Shown here: piece after piece, positions 13,784 through 22,271 of the stretch | Position numbering within the stretch: position 1 is the stretch's first letter | Layout of the letters: each line of letters begins with the position of its first letter | Origin: a virus | DNA length: 36,670 bases | IMG/VR virus record: IMGVR_UViG_3300027736_000008 | Location: 1-36,670 of that record | Direction: 5' to 3' (one strand) | Notes under the pieces: generated by a model | What the model was told of the DNA's origin: nothing | The model's database searches: none | Seen by the model: only the letters and a program-made list of their open reading frames with translations | Position numbers and translations under genes: made by a program

Positions 13784-15642
13784 TGGCGAATGACGGAGCG
13801 CAACGGATCGCGGCGGCGTTTGAGCCGCTGGCGCGGACTGCCGGTGTGGAGGTGCCGGAGGCGGCGGCGCGGCTGGCGTTTTCGCTGTATGTGGGCAGGG
13901 AGAAATCACGGCCGGTGCCGCAGAAGCTGGTGCTGCGGGTGATCGAGGTGTTGCGCGGTCGTGATTTGATCTTCCGCAGTTCTGGTGAGGTGGTGACGTG
14001 GAGTGAGAGCGAGAGAGCGTTTCAGGTGATGAAGCCGCTGGCGTTTTGCACCTGGCTGCCGTCGAGCAACGGCGGCGCGGTGGTGCTGCATGCAGGGACG
14101 AAAAAGGAGACGGATGCGGAGGGTGCGCTGACAGGGAAAGAGATTCTGGTAGAGAGTGATCTGAGCATTCATCAGGCGTCGATCATCCTGGCGAGTGAGG
14201 ATTTTAAGCGGAGCCTGCCGGAGGTGGAGCATGTGGCACCGGTGTGTCTGCCGACGTTTACGGAAGAGAAGGACGAGCGCGGGATGCCGGTGATGCGGCT
14301 ATGCCGCAAGGGCTACGATGCGCACTCGAAGACGTGGACGACGGGTGAGGTGATGTATGACGAGACCATGGAGGTGACGGAGGCGGTGATGTGGCTGCAC
14401 GATCTGGTGCAGTATTTTGCGTGGCGGCAAAAAGAGCGCGACTTTGCGATCTGGCTGGCGGCTTTGATCACGATGTTCGGTCGTGGGCTGTTTGGGGGTC
14501 GTGCTCCCGCGTTTTTCGTGAACGCAAACATTCAAGAGAGCGGGAAGTCGAATCTGACGTGGTTGGTGTCGTGGGCGATCCATGGGAGCCGTGCGATTAA
14601 GACGCTGGACGATGAGAAGGAGGAGGAGTTGGCGAAGTATCTGGACACTGTGGCGAGGTCGCACTCGGCTTTTGTGAACTTTGATAACATCGATTGGGGA
14701 GGTAAGCCGATTAAGACGGCGCTGCTTGATACCTTTGTGCAGGAGGACGAGCATGAGCTGCGCAAGATGGGTAACAACACGGAGCTGGGTCGCTATGTGA
14801 ATCGCACGATGGTGTTGGGGAGCGGGAATAACATCACGCTGAGTCGGGATTTGCAGCGTCGGAGTTTACTGGTGGACATTTGGAATCCGATGACGGGGAC
14901 GGATCGTGTGCTGCCTGCGACGGCGACGTTGATCGATGATGATTTTTTCCGCAACGAGGTCAATCGCAAGATGGTGCTGTCGGCGTGCTGGGCGATGGTG
15001 CGTGAGTGGGACAAGGCGGGGCGGCCGCTGAAGCCTGGCCGCTTGCTGGGGAGCTTTGAGAGCTGGGCGCGGTTCGCTCCGGCGGTGGTGTGGCACACGG
15101 GGAAGCTGTTTAAGCAGGAATGGGATTGCATGATCGCGAGCGGCAACGATGAAATCGGCGACAAGCAGAGCCGCGACTTCGCACGGCTGGCGCAGATCGC
15201 GGTCGAGGAATACGCGAAGGATGGCGATGGGAAGCGACGTGATCGGTTTGAGGTGCTGGTGCGGCAGTTCGCGGGGATTGCGCGGCGGCATGGGCTGGAC
15301 GCGGTGACGGGCTATCTATGGCCCGAGACGAGCATCGAGGCAGTGCTGGCGTGCAAGGATTTCAAAGCGCCTGCGAAGTCGGTGGACAAGACGCCAGTCG
15401 ATGACATTGATGCGCTATACGCTGAGGACGACGGCAGGGAGAAAGTGGATGCGGCGACGATGGCGGCAGCGGCGGAGTTCATGGGGAGCAAGAGCACGGC
15501 GAGCTTCGGGAAGGCACTGAAGACACAGATGCACGAGCGGCACTTCAAGGCCAGCGATGGCAGCGTGTGGGCGTTCAAGAACCTCGCGGGGTCGAATCCA
15601 CGCAGGCTGCTGGTCGAGAAGGTCCGCGATGCGGATGGGTGA
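13777..15642 (+). CDS. SF3/D5-type replicative helicase
   Basis: A 621-residue protein. ATG 13777 overlaps the primase stop and has AGGAGG about ten bases upstream; in-frame ATG 13783 is possible. A variant Walker A is at about 249-260 (NANIQESGKSNLT), Walker B at about 294-305 (AFVNFDNIDWGG), and the sensor/arginine-finger block at about 347-368 (GSGNNITLSRDLQRRSLLVD), an arrangement typical of phage and plasmid D5/P4-like helicases. N-terminal residues about 1-160 are probably an accessory domain. It is the last early gene and lies just upstream of the iteron cluster. It should unwind DNA at the origin with the adjacent primase. Confidence 0.82.
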   Translation: MVMANDGAQRIAAAFEPLARTAGVEVPEAAARLAFSLYVGREKSRPVPQKLVLRVIEVLRGRDLIFRSSGEVVTWSESERAFQVMKPLAFCTWLPSSNGGAVVLHAGTKKETDAEGALTGKEILVESDLSIHQASIILASEDFKRSLPEVEHVAPVCLPTFTEEKDERGMPVMRLCRKGYDAHSKTWTTGEVMYDETMEVTEAVMWLHDLVQYFAWRQKERDFAIWLAALITMFGRGLFGGRAPAFFVNANIQESGKSNLTWLVSWAIHGSRAIKTLDDEKEEELAKYLDTVARSHSAFVNFDNIDWGGKPIKTALLDTFVQEDEHELRKMGNNTELGRYVNRTMVLGSGNNITLSRDLQRRSLLVDIWNPMTGTDRVLPATATLIDDDFFRNEVNRKMVLSACWAMVREWDKAGRPLKPGRLLGSFESWARFAPAVVWHTGKLFKQEWDCMIASGNDEIGDKQSRDFARLAQIAVEEYAKDGDGKRRDRFEVLVRQFAGIARRHGLDAVTGYLWPETSIEAVLACKDFKAPAKSVDKTPVDDIDALYAEDDGREKVDAATMAAAAEFMGSKSTASFGKALKTQMHERHFKASDGSVWAFKNLAGSNPRRLLVEKVRDADG

Positions 15643-15813
15643 GAGGTGAGTGAGCGCGGGTGCTGTGATGCGCTCGCAGGGTATGGGGTGAGCGAGAGGT
15701 GAGGTATGAGGCAAGGGCACACAGCCGCGAACGGTCGCATCATGCCCATCGTGCGGCGTGTGCGGCAGCATCGCCGGAGGCGGAATGCAGATAGGTAACG
15801 CGGCGGCGTGGCG

Positions 15814-16013
15814 ACCCTCTTTTTGTATCCATATGGAAAGCCGCGACCCTCTCGACCCTCTCGGTCTTTGATCCTATTTTCGATGGCGGTGACGGCGTAG
15901 TTAGCCATTTCAAGAGGCTACCCTCTCGGCTTTCAGTTTTGAATGGCAACCCTCTCGGCCTACAGCCCTTGATTTTCTAAGGAAGCGAGAGGGTTTTGAG
16001 GGTCTATGAGGGT
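15814..16013. repeat. Iteron cluster ACCCTCTCG
   Basis: Direct copies of ACCCTCTCG at 15846-15854, 15855-15863, 15920-15928 and 15949-15957, an inverted copy CGAGAGGGT at 15986-15994, a truncated ACCCTCT at 15814-15820, and inverted GAGGGT half-sites at 15998-16003 and 16008-16013. This is typical of an initiator-binding array next to a replicative helicase gene. Confidence 0.7.
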
Positions 16014-16139
16014 TTTTGGGGATTGTATTACTGAAGCGACTTTGGGAGTAGGTGGCCAGCGGTGTGGGAAAGTGCATCAAAGCCTCAATTTGAATTTATA
16101 AGGAATCTTTTATGCACAGAATCGACTCCAATCGGGTTT

Positions 16140-16190
16140 AACGTCCCTCGCTGCTTTTTTGAATGAGAGTTCAAAATTCAAAACGTCCCT
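16140..16190 (+). repeat. AACGTCCCT direct repeat pair
   Basis: AACGTCCCT occurs at 16140-16148 and 16182-16190, 42 bases apart (about four helical turns), just upstream of the terminase small-subunit gene. Candidate late activator or terminase-binding sites. Confidence 0.45.
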
Positions 16191-16194
16191 TGTA

Positions 16195-16213
16195 TTGACA
16201 CTGCTCGAAGGGA
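16195..16213 (+). promoter_or_regulatory. TTGACA-anchored pre-start element
   Basis: TTGACA (16195-16200) lies 13 bases before the GTG at 16214, the same spacing as at 447 and 19375. CACT/AGTG and GCTC/GAGC complementarities flank it. Confidence 0.5.
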
Positions 16214-17104
16214 GTGAGCGATGCTGCATCAACCGGTGAAAATGTCCCCTGCCCAGCCGGTGGGTTGGCGTTGGCTGCTTTCGAGGAAAGTGAGAAAAGC
16301 GCCCGCCGTCGCGAGACGATCAAATTCTACGGCGGTGTCGGCATGGATGAATTCGCTCGTCGGTTGGGTATCTCGGGTAAGGACCCCGACAAGATGCTCA
16401 AGCGCTGGATCGAGAAAGGCCGCGAGGTGTCGCCCGTCGATCTGCCGCCGTTTCAGCGTCCGCATGAACTGGCGGCGTGGTGGCGTCGCCTGCGTGATGC
16501 CGGTGTCATGGGTAAGAGCCCCCCGCCGTGGATGATCCTTCTAGAGCAGACCGGCCCCACTGCGCCATCATCCGCTTCACATCCTTGCTCCACCTCTCCC
16601 GGCGATCCGTCCCCCTCGGCCCAGCCGCATCTGCCCGACGGTGCCGATCTCCCGCCCGACTTCGTGCTGCCCGTGCTCGATGACCAGGCGACCTCCGGCG
16701 AAAAGCAGCTTCGCGAATTCGCCGAAGGCTGGCTCGCAGAAATGGCCTCGGCTAAAAAAGACCGCAGCACCGTCCGCTTCTTCAAAGCCTGGAACGAATA
16801 CAAAGCCCTCATCAAAGAACTGCGTGCCTGGCAAAAAGACCGCCAGCGCGAGAGGCTCCAGTCCGGCGAGGTTCTTGAAGCCGACCGCGAGCGCGAAGCC
16901 CTCGGCGTCATCTTCGGTGCGCTCAATAAAACCTTCACCTCCAGCCTACTCCTCCTGGTCGAGCGCCTCGCCCCCGACCTCGATGTCCTCGCCCGCCGCC
17001 AGACCGTCCTACCGTATCGCGACAAAATCTTCGCCGCGCTCAAAGCCACCCGCTTCGAGTCCGCGATCCCTGCCGACGATCTCACCACCTACCTCGCCGC
17101 CTGA
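16214..17104 (+). CDS. Terminase small subunit-like protein
   Basis: A 296-residue protein from GTG 16214, matching the spacing of the TTGACA element and a GAAGGGAG stretch. Residues about 38-70 (FYGGVGMDEFARRLGISGKD, KMLKRWIEKGRE) look like a DNA-binding HTH. A Pro/Ser-rich linker spans about 115-155. The C-terminal half is a long helical domain (FFKAWNEYKALIKELRAWQK). It lies four bases upstream of the large terminase, the usual small-subunit position, but sequence similarity to known small subunits is not visible by eye. Confidence 0.65.
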   Translation: MSDAASTGENVPCPAGGLALAAFEESEKSARRRETIKFYGGVGMDEFARRLGISGKDPDKMLKRWIEKGREVSPVDLPPFQRPHELAAWWRRLRDAGVMGKSPPPWMILLEQTGPTAPSSASHPCSTSPGDPSPSAQPHLPDGADLPPDFVLPVLDDQATSGEKQLREFAEGWLAEMASAKKDRSTVRFFKAWNEYKALIKELRAWQKDRQRERLQSGEVLEADREREALGVIFGALNKTFTSSLLLLVERLAPDLDVLARRQTVLPYRDKIFAALKATRFESAIPADDLTTYLAA

Positions 17105-17107
17105 GCC

Positions 17108-19282
17108 ATGGTAATCGCCAGCGAACTCCCCACCTTCCACATCCCGCAGCGTCGCGTCATCACGCCACCCGCCGATCTCGAACTCTTCCGCCATCACCAC
17201 GACCGCGCACAGCTCGCGCAGATCACGCAGAGTCTCGAATACCGCATCTGTGCCGACACCGCCGCCGCCAATTTCAAAGAAACCCCCACCGTCCCCGTCT
17301 GGCAATGGGCCGCTGAAAAAGTCTGGCTCGATGCCAAGATGGCTGCCGAAGAAGGCTGGTATGATCCCGACAAAACCCCCTGGATGAAAGAGCTGCAGGA
17401 GCTACCCCTCCGCTCCGATGTGCGTGAAGCCGTCGTCAAAAAACCCTCACGCTCCGGTGCCACCGAAGCCGCCTTCAACATCCTCCGCTGGATGCCCGAC
17501 AACTGGCCCGGCAATGCCGGCATCGTCTTCCCCGAAGACAAACAAGGCCGTGATGTCACCAAGCGCCGCCTACTCGACAGCCTCGCCAAGACCGCCGCCG
17601 CCCAGCTCTCACCCGACGAGCACGACAACGGCCTCTCCAACATCTACCTCACCAACATGCTCATCAAGATGGGTCCCTCCGGCTCCTCACGCATGTTCAC
17701 CGAATGGTGGGTCCGCTACTTCATCCTCGACGAACTCGAAGAGCACGACGCCACCGACTCCACCACCACCTACGAGCGCGCCCTCTCCCGTCAGACCGAC
17801 GTGTCAGACTCGCTCCTCGTCGCCATCAGCAAGCCCAAAAAAGCAGGCGGCCCCATCGACCGCGCCTTCATTCGTGGCACACAAAAAGAGTGGAACATGC
17901 TCTGCCCGCGCTGTGAGCAGCGCTTCGTCCTCTCGCGATCGCAGTTCCAAAACGACGCCGACTGCCGCCATCCCGACGGCACATGGGACCTCCTCGCCGT
18001 CGAAAAAAACACCTATTGCGTCTGCCCACGCTGTCAGGGTCGCATCCACGAAAGCGAAAAGCGCCTCATGAACGCCGCCGCGCTCTGGATTCCCCGCGAT
18101 CCACAGCACCGCCGCCGGGGGCAGGATGGCAAATACGTCCCGCCCGTGCCTGGCGTCGAAAGCTACCAGCTCTCCGACTACGTCAGCTATCACCCAAAGG
18201 TGAGCTGGGGAAAGCTCCGCGTCATGGCCTTGCTCGCCTTCGAGATCCAGCCCTCCCACACGGCCAAAGTCCATTACATCAACAATCACGAAGGCGAGTG
18301 CGAAGAGCAGGACATCGTCTCCACCGATGCCGACACCATCGCCGCCCTCGTCGCTGGGCGCGTCGAGACCCGCAAGGTCAAGAGCGCCGACGGCACCGAG
18401 ATCGAGCAGACCACCACGCACGGCATTCCCGGCGGCTACCGCCTCGCTTATCGCCACGGCGTCTTTTCCGCGCCTCTGCCCTTCACGCCGACGCAGATCG
18501 TCATCTTCATCGACAAACAAAAGACGCACCTCAAATTCAGCGTCTGGAGTGTCCGCATCGACGCGCTGCTATCCGGTCAATGCGAAGCCCACCTCATCGA
18601 CCTCGGACGCGAGGACGATGAAACGGCGCTTCTCGCCAACGTCATCCCGCGCTCCTATCGCATCACCGGCATCGATGAGCCCATGCACATCACCGCCGGC
18701 TTCTTCGACTCCCGCTATCGCGGCCAGGCCGTCTATAAATTCTGCCTCCAGTGCTTTCACGACCTCGGCCTTCAGATCTGGCCCGTGCGTGGCGAAGGCG
18801 AGGCCGAAGTCTTCAAAAAGAAAAAAGACGGCGCTCCCGACAGCCGCAGTCGCGATACCGCTCGCGGCCGCATGCTCCGCTACATCGAAGACATCTGCGA
18901 TCTAGGGAAGCTCATGGTCCGCTACTTCAAGGACCACCCGCTGCAGCACGAGCTCAATGACAAACTCACCCGTGCCCCCGGCTGGCGTCTCTGGCTCCCC
19001 ACCGACTACCCCGCCGAATTCGCCGCCGAACTCACCGCTGAAAAATACGATCAAGGCACTGATACCTGGGTGCATAACTCGCAGAAATTCGGCCCCAACG
19101 ACTGGCGCGACACCACCAAATACCTCGTCCTCTGGCTCCTGGAGCACCTCCCCGCCCTCCTCAAAGCCCACGACCTCACGATTCCGCCCACCGAAGACCC
19201 GCCTGATGAGGAGGCGGGGAACTACCAAAACCAGCGCGAGTATGTTCTGAAGCCGAACCAAAAGATCAGCGACAACGGCTAA
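17108..19282 (+). CDS. Terminase large subunit, GpA type
   Basis: A 724-residue protein, normal for the lambda GpA family. It packages DNA into the prohead and cuts concatemers. A deviant Walker A (SRSGATE) is at 114-120 after KKP, and Walker B is at about 206-214 (YFILDELEEHD). A zinc-ribbon-like insert carries CPRC at about 264 and CVCPRC at about 304, as in other GpA proteins. The nuclease half begins near residue 460 (IVIFIDKQKTHLKFSVWSV), the expected D-x-Q strand. There is no Shine-Dalgarno site. It is followed by the gpW-position and portal genes, the lambda order. Confidence 0.9.
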   Translation: MVIASELPTFHIPQRRVITPPADLELFRHHHDRAQLAQITQSLEYRICADTAAANFKETPTVPVWQWAAEKVWLDAKMAAEEGWYDPDKTPWMKELQELPLRSDVREAVVKKPSRSGATEAAFNILRWMPDNWPGNAGIVFPEDKQGRDVTKRRLLDSLAKTAAAQLSPDEHDNGLSNIYLTNMLIKMGPSGSSRMFTEWWVRYFILDELEEHDATDSTTTYERALSRQTDVSDSLLVAISKPKKAGGPIDRAFIRGTQKEWNMLCPRCEQRFVLSRSQFQNDADCRHPDGTWDLLAVEKNTYCVCPRCQGRIHESEKRLMNAAALWIPRDPQHRRRGQDGKYVPPVPGVESYQLSDYVSYHPKVSWGKLRVMALLAFEIQPSHTAKVHYINNHEGECEEQDIVSTDADTIAALVAGRVETRKVKSADGTEIEQTTTHGIPGGYRLAYRHGVFSAPLPFTPTQIVIFIDKQKTHLKFSVWSVRIDALLSGQCEAHLIDLGREDDETALLANVIPRSYRITGIDEPMHITAGFFDSRYRGQAVYKFCLQCFHDLGLQIWPVRGEGEAEVFKKKKDGAPDSRSRDTARGRMLRYIEDICDLGKLMVRYFKDHPLQHELNDKLTRAPGWRLWLPTDYPAEFAAELTAEKYDQGTDTWVHNSQKFGPNDWRDTTKYLVLWLLEHLPALLKAHDLTIPPTEDPPDEEAGNYQNQREYVLKPNQKISDNG

Positions 19283-19310
19283 TCCGTTGTTCGCTGCATC
19301 GACCGTTCGG

Positions 19311-19349
19311 CTTCGTCTCCGTTCCCTCCGTTATCTCCTGTAAAATTCA
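19311..19349 (+). repeat. Dispersed repeat family E, C-rich orientation
   Basis: CTCCGTTATCTCCTGT followed by AAAATTC, seven bases before a TTGACA element. The same composite occurs at 26044-26093 with a spacing that differs by one or two bases. Confidence 0.65.
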
Positions 19350-19355
19350 GACGGA

Positions 19356-19374
19356 TTGACACCGCGCCTCCCGC
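19356..19374 (+). promoter_or_regulatory. TTGACA-anchored pre-start element
   Basis: TTGACA at 19356-19361, 13 bases before GTG 19375. It matches 428-450 in 22 of 23 bases, including the start codon. Confidence 0.55.
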
Positions 19375-19686
19375 GTGGCTGCTCCCATCAATTCTGACCT
19401 GATCATCACCGCCCTACTCCGGCAGGCCCGTGCCAAGCCCGATCCGCTGGCGTGGCTGATGAATCTGCACAACGACGCCACCACCGCTGTCCTCGCCGGG
19501 GATGAATACGTCAACAGTGTCAGCGACGAAGGCGGCACCAATGCCGCGCTGCGTGAGATGCCCGCCACCATGCTTCTGCAGCTCCTCGAAGTCACGTTGC
19601 AGCGCTACGAGGGCGACGAAGCCGCTGGCACCACGCAGAGCATCAATGGCGGCACTGATTTCTCCCAAGGATATACCCGTTGCTAG
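19375..19686 (+). CDS. gpW-position head-tail joining protein (putative)
   Basis: A 103-residue protein with GTG start 19375, fixed by the conserved element that ends in this codon. Mostly helical (IITALLRQARAKPDPLAWLM, LREMPATMLLQLLEVTLQRY), ending in a flexible Gly/Thr-rich tail with one Cys. Between GpA-type terminase and lambda-type portal the lambda order places W, the small head-completion protein; the size is slightly larger than lambda gpW. The assignment is positional and sequence similarity is not obvious. Confidence 0.55.
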   Translation: MAAPINSDLIITALLRQARAKPDPLAWLMNLHNDATTAVLAGDEYVNSVSDEGGTNAALREMPATMLLQLLEVTLQRYEGDEAAGTTQSINGGTDFSQGYTRC

Positions 19687-19688
19687 TC

Positions 19689-21293
19689 ATGAGCCGCCGC
19701 ACCAAACTCGCCAAACAATCCCGCGCCACCATCGTTGCCGATGCGCCCGCGAATCGCGACCATGCCGCGAACGGTCCCTTCCTGCTCCTCGGTGGCGGTG
19801 GCTTCCAGGCCGCCGGTCAAGACCCCGCTCGCGGCTACATCTACTGGCCCACCACCGACACCCGTCGCCAGATCACCGCATGGACGCGCAATGAAGTCGC
19901 ACGCAAGATTCAGTTCCTCTACAATCACTTCGGCTTCATCCGCCGCCTCGTCAACGGCATGGCCACCATGCTCGGCTACCTCACCCCGCAGCCCACCACC
20001 TCCGACGAAAAATGGAACGAACTCGCCTTCGAGACCTTCATGTCCATCGCTGGCTCCGCCATGGTCTGGGACATGGCCGGCAAGTTCGATTTTTTCGGCG
20101 GTCAGATTCAGGACAACATCAGTATCTTCCGCGATGCCGATGTTTTGTGCGTCAAGACCATGAGCCCCGGTGGGCGTGCTCGCATGGCCTACTACGAGGC
20201 CCACCAGCTCGCCAATCCCCCCGGCGCTGGCACCGACTGGCTCGACGGCGTGCAGATCTATCGCGGCCGTCACATCGCCTACGGCATCAAAGACGGCGAC
20301 GATCCCAACCAGATCACCGTCATCGAAGCCTGGAAGTGCATCTACATGACCCGCTTCGAGAATCGCGGACAGGTCCGCCCGCTTTCCATTCTCTCCGCCG
20401 CCGTCCTCAACATGCAGGACGTGATTGAAACTCGCGGCTACAACAAGCACGCCATCAAGAGCCAGTCTCGCTTCGGCACCGTCATCGAAACCGACGCCGT
20501 CGCCACCGCCCCCACCGGCACACCCGGCGCACCCGGCTCCGGTGCCAACATTGCCGTCCCTATCAAAAAAGCCGACGGCACCACCGTCACCATGAACATG
20601 GAAGCCGTCTATGGCGGCGGCACCACTCCCGGCCTCGCGCCCGGTCAGAAAATGAAAGTCATCACGGACGACCGCCCGTCGATGAATAACCAAGCCTTCG
20701 AGGAAGCCCTGCTCAAAGACTGCTGCTACACCGCTGGCGTCAGTTACGAGCGCCTCTGCAATCTCGCCGGTCTCACCGGTCCCGCGCTTCGCACCTTGAA
20801 CAGCGACGAAAAACGCTGGGTCAAACTCAACCATTACGACCAAAGCAAACGTGTCCACAATCAGGTCATCTACACCCTCGCGCTTGAAATGGCAGCCGGT
20901 CGCCTTCGCCAGCCGAATCTCCTCCCCGGTGAGAACTGGACGCAGAGCTTCCAATACATCGGCCTCGCCGCCAGCGACATCGACGGCGGCCGCACCGCTG
21001 CTGCGACGCTCACCGATCTCAAGTCCGGTCAAACGACGTGGCTCGAAACATGGGGTGCCAAAGGTGCCTACTGGAAGAAGCCCATCAAGCAGGCCATCTC
21101 CGAGATCATCTTCGCCGAGGCCGAGTGCATTCGCCAAGCCGCCGCCGCCGGTCTCCCCGAAGGCCGCGTCACGCCCGAGCGCGTCTTCCCCGACCGCTTC
21201 ACTCTCGCCATCGCGCCCCTCACCGCCGTCGATCCGCAGCAGATCGACGGCGACGCCCCCGACCCGCAAAACGAACCCGAGCCCACCGAATAA
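19689..21293 (+). CDS. Portal protein, lambda gpB family
   Basis: A 534-residue protein. ATG 19689 is chosen, three bases after the upstream stop; TTG 19680 would overlap it. N-terminal residues about 55-110 (TTDTRRQITAWTRNEVARKI, FIRRLVNGMATMLGYL) match the lambda-type portal pattern of surface helices. The central part has the conserved clip/stem-like block (VLCVKTMSPGGRARMAYYEA, GVQIYRGRHIAYGI). The C-terminus is helical and ends in an acidic Asp/Pro tail. It forms the dodecameric ring through which DNA enters and where the tail attaches. No Shine-Dalgarno site. Confidence 0.9.
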   Translation: MSRRTKLAKQSRATIVADAPANRDHAANGPFLLLGGGGFQAAGQDPARGYIYWPTTDTRRQITAWTRNEVARKIQFLYNHFGFIRRLVNGMATMLGYLTPQPTTSDEKWNELAFETFMSIAGSAMVWDMAGKFDFFGGQIQDNISIFRDADVLCVKTMSPGGRARMAYYEAHQLANPPGAGTDWLDGVQIYRGRHIAYGIKDGDDPNQITVIEAWKCIYMTRFENRGQVRPLSILSAAVLNMQDVIETRGYNKHAIKSQSRFGTVIETDAVATAPTGTPGAPGSGANIAVPIKKADGTTVTMNMEAVYGGGTTPGLAPGQKMKVITDDRPSMNNQAFEEALLKDCCYTAGVSYERLCNLAGLTGPALRTLNSDEKRWVKLNHYDQSKRVHNQVIYTLALEMAAGRLRQPNLLPGENWTQSFQYIGLAASDIDGGRTAAATLTDLKSGQTTWLETWGAKGAYWKKPIKQAISEIIFAEAECIRQAAAAGLPEGRVTPERVFPDRFTLAIAPLTAVDPQQIDGDAPDPQNEPEPTE

Positions 21294-21302
21294 CTTCCCA
21301 CT

Positions 21303-21324
21303 GGGGTCCACACGTGTGGACCCC
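21303..21324. promoter_or_regulatory. Perfect 22-bp palindrome
   Basis: GGGGTCCACA-CGTGTGGACCCC is perfectly self-complementary and fills the gap between portal and protease genes. There is no T-run, so it is more likely a protein-binding site or an mRNA-stabilising or processing hairpin than a terminator. Confidence 0.7.
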
Positions 21325-21334
21325 TTCACGCGTT

Positions 21335-22183
21335 ATGAAACCTCTCCGCTCACTCCCCCGCATCGCCGCCCGCATCTACGCAGAGCCCTGGCTCATCCGC
21401 GAAGCCAAGCACGAAAGCATTCGCTCCCAGTTCCGCGCCGCGCTCCTCTCCCAGTCTCCAAGTCTCCAAGTCTCCGAGTCTCCAAGTCTCCCTGGCTCCC
21501 AGTCTCCAAGTGACTGCCTCGCCTGTCTCGAAATCGAAGCAGGCATCGCCATCGTCCCCGTCACCGGCATCCTCGGCAAGCATCTCGACCTGATGGAGAC
21601 GATGTGCGGCGGTTTCGATCTGGACACGCTCAACGCGCAATGTCTCGCGCTCATGAATCGCGCCGACGTGCACACCGTCGTCTTCCACTTCAACACCCCC
21701 GGCGGTGCCGCTGCCGGCGTCGCCGATTCCGCGCAGTGCATGCTCGATCTTGCCGCCTCTGGTCGCAAGCTCATCGCCTACTGTGACGAAGCCTGTTCCG
21801 GTGGCATGTGGCTCGCTGCCGCGTGTGACGAGATCTACTGTGGCCAATCCGCCATGCTCGGCAGCATCTCCGCCATCTGCGCCATCCTCGACGAATCCAA
21901 AGCCTTCGAGATGGAAGGTCTGGCCATGCAAGTCTTCACCGACGGCACCCTCAAAGGCGCAGGCATCGAAGGCACCACCCTCACCCCCGCCCAGCGCACC
22001 GACATCCAGTCCCGTGTCGAGCACATCGGCGGCATGTTCAAATCCTTCATGCAGTCCCGCCGCCCTGGCGTCTCGGCAGACATCATGCAAGGCCAATGGT
22101 TCTACGGCGACCAAGCCCTCCAAAACGGCCTCGCCGATGGCCTGCATCCCACGCTTGCGCATTGCATCGCCAGTCTGATGTAA
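21335..22183 (+). CDS. S49-family head maturation protease (lambda gpC type)
   Basis: A 282-residue protein from ATG 21335. The candidate catalytic Ser155 is in ACSGGMWLAAACDEIY and the general base Lys207 in GTLKGAG, both in S49/SppA context, with VVFHFNTPGGAAAG upstream as the oxyanion/substrate strand. Residues about 39-59 (LSQSPSLQVSESPSLPGSQS) are encoded by a tandem AGTCTCCA array and form a Ser/Pro linker absent from typical members. In lambda-like phages this protease processes scaffold and portal during prohead maturation. The separate coiled-coil gene downstream is the likely scaffold. Confidence 0.88.
   Translation: MKPLRSLPRIAARIYAEPWLIREAKHESIRSQFRAALLSQSPSLQVSESPSLPGSQSPSDCLACLEIEAGIAIVPVTGILGKHLDLMETMCGGFDLDTLNAQCLALMNRADVHTVVFHFNTPGGAAAGVADSAQCMLDLAASGRKLIAYCDEACSGGMWLAAACDEIYCGQSAMLGSISAICAILDESKAFEMEGLAMQVFTDGTLKGAGIEGTTLTPAQRTDIQSRVEHIGGMFKSFMQSRRPGVSADIMQGQWFYGDQALQNGLADGLHPTLAHCIASLM
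21451..21511 (+). repeat. Dispersed repeat family A (AGTCTCCA tandem), inside the protease gene
   Basis: At least six AGTCTCC units with spacers AA, GA, AA, CTGGCTCCC. It stays in frame and is read as a Ser/Pro-rich linker. Confidence 0.85.
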
Positions 22184-22184
22184 A

Positions 22185-22217
22185 TTCAGTTTCGTGTATT
22201 CCGTGCTTTCCGTGGGC
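22185..22217 (+). repeat. Dispersed repeat family F (TTTCGTG-type)
   Basis: TTTCGTGTATTCCGTGCTTT and CCGTGGGCC just after the protease stop, related to 989-1025. A TTGACA element follows at 22234. Confidence 0.55.
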
Positions 22218-22233
22218 CATTCGCTCAGGTGTC

Positions 22234-22267
22234 TTTGACATCCCGCATGCTTCGTCACCCCGACGAA
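22234..22267 (+). promoter_or_regulatory. TTGACA-anchored element with TTCGTC/GACGAA hairpin
   Basis: TTGACA at 22234-22239, then TTCGTC-acccc-GACGAA, ending four bases before ATG 22272. The arrangement TTGACAT-GCAT-TTCGTCA is partly shared with 24261-24283. Confidence 0.45.
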
Positions 22268-22271
22268 TCCC

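Larger units (their letters stand above)
15643..16213. other. Non-coding control region: candidate origin, possible cos site
   Basis: 570 bases without a convincing gene between the helicase and the terminase small-subunit position. The left 160 bases are G-rich and low-complexity; the middle holds ACCCTCTCG iterons; the right 200 bases are AT-richer (TTTGAATTTATAAGG near 16090). The base composition of the coding strand changes from G-rich to C-rich across it. GpA-type terminases usually cut at cos sites near the terminase genes, so cos may also lie here. Confidence 0.6.

Noticed and set aside
19683-21329. 548-codon open frame on the minus strand over the portal gene
   Set aside because: Gly/Ala/Val/Asp-rich composition typical of the antisense of a C-rich gene; the + strand gene is a recognisable portal.
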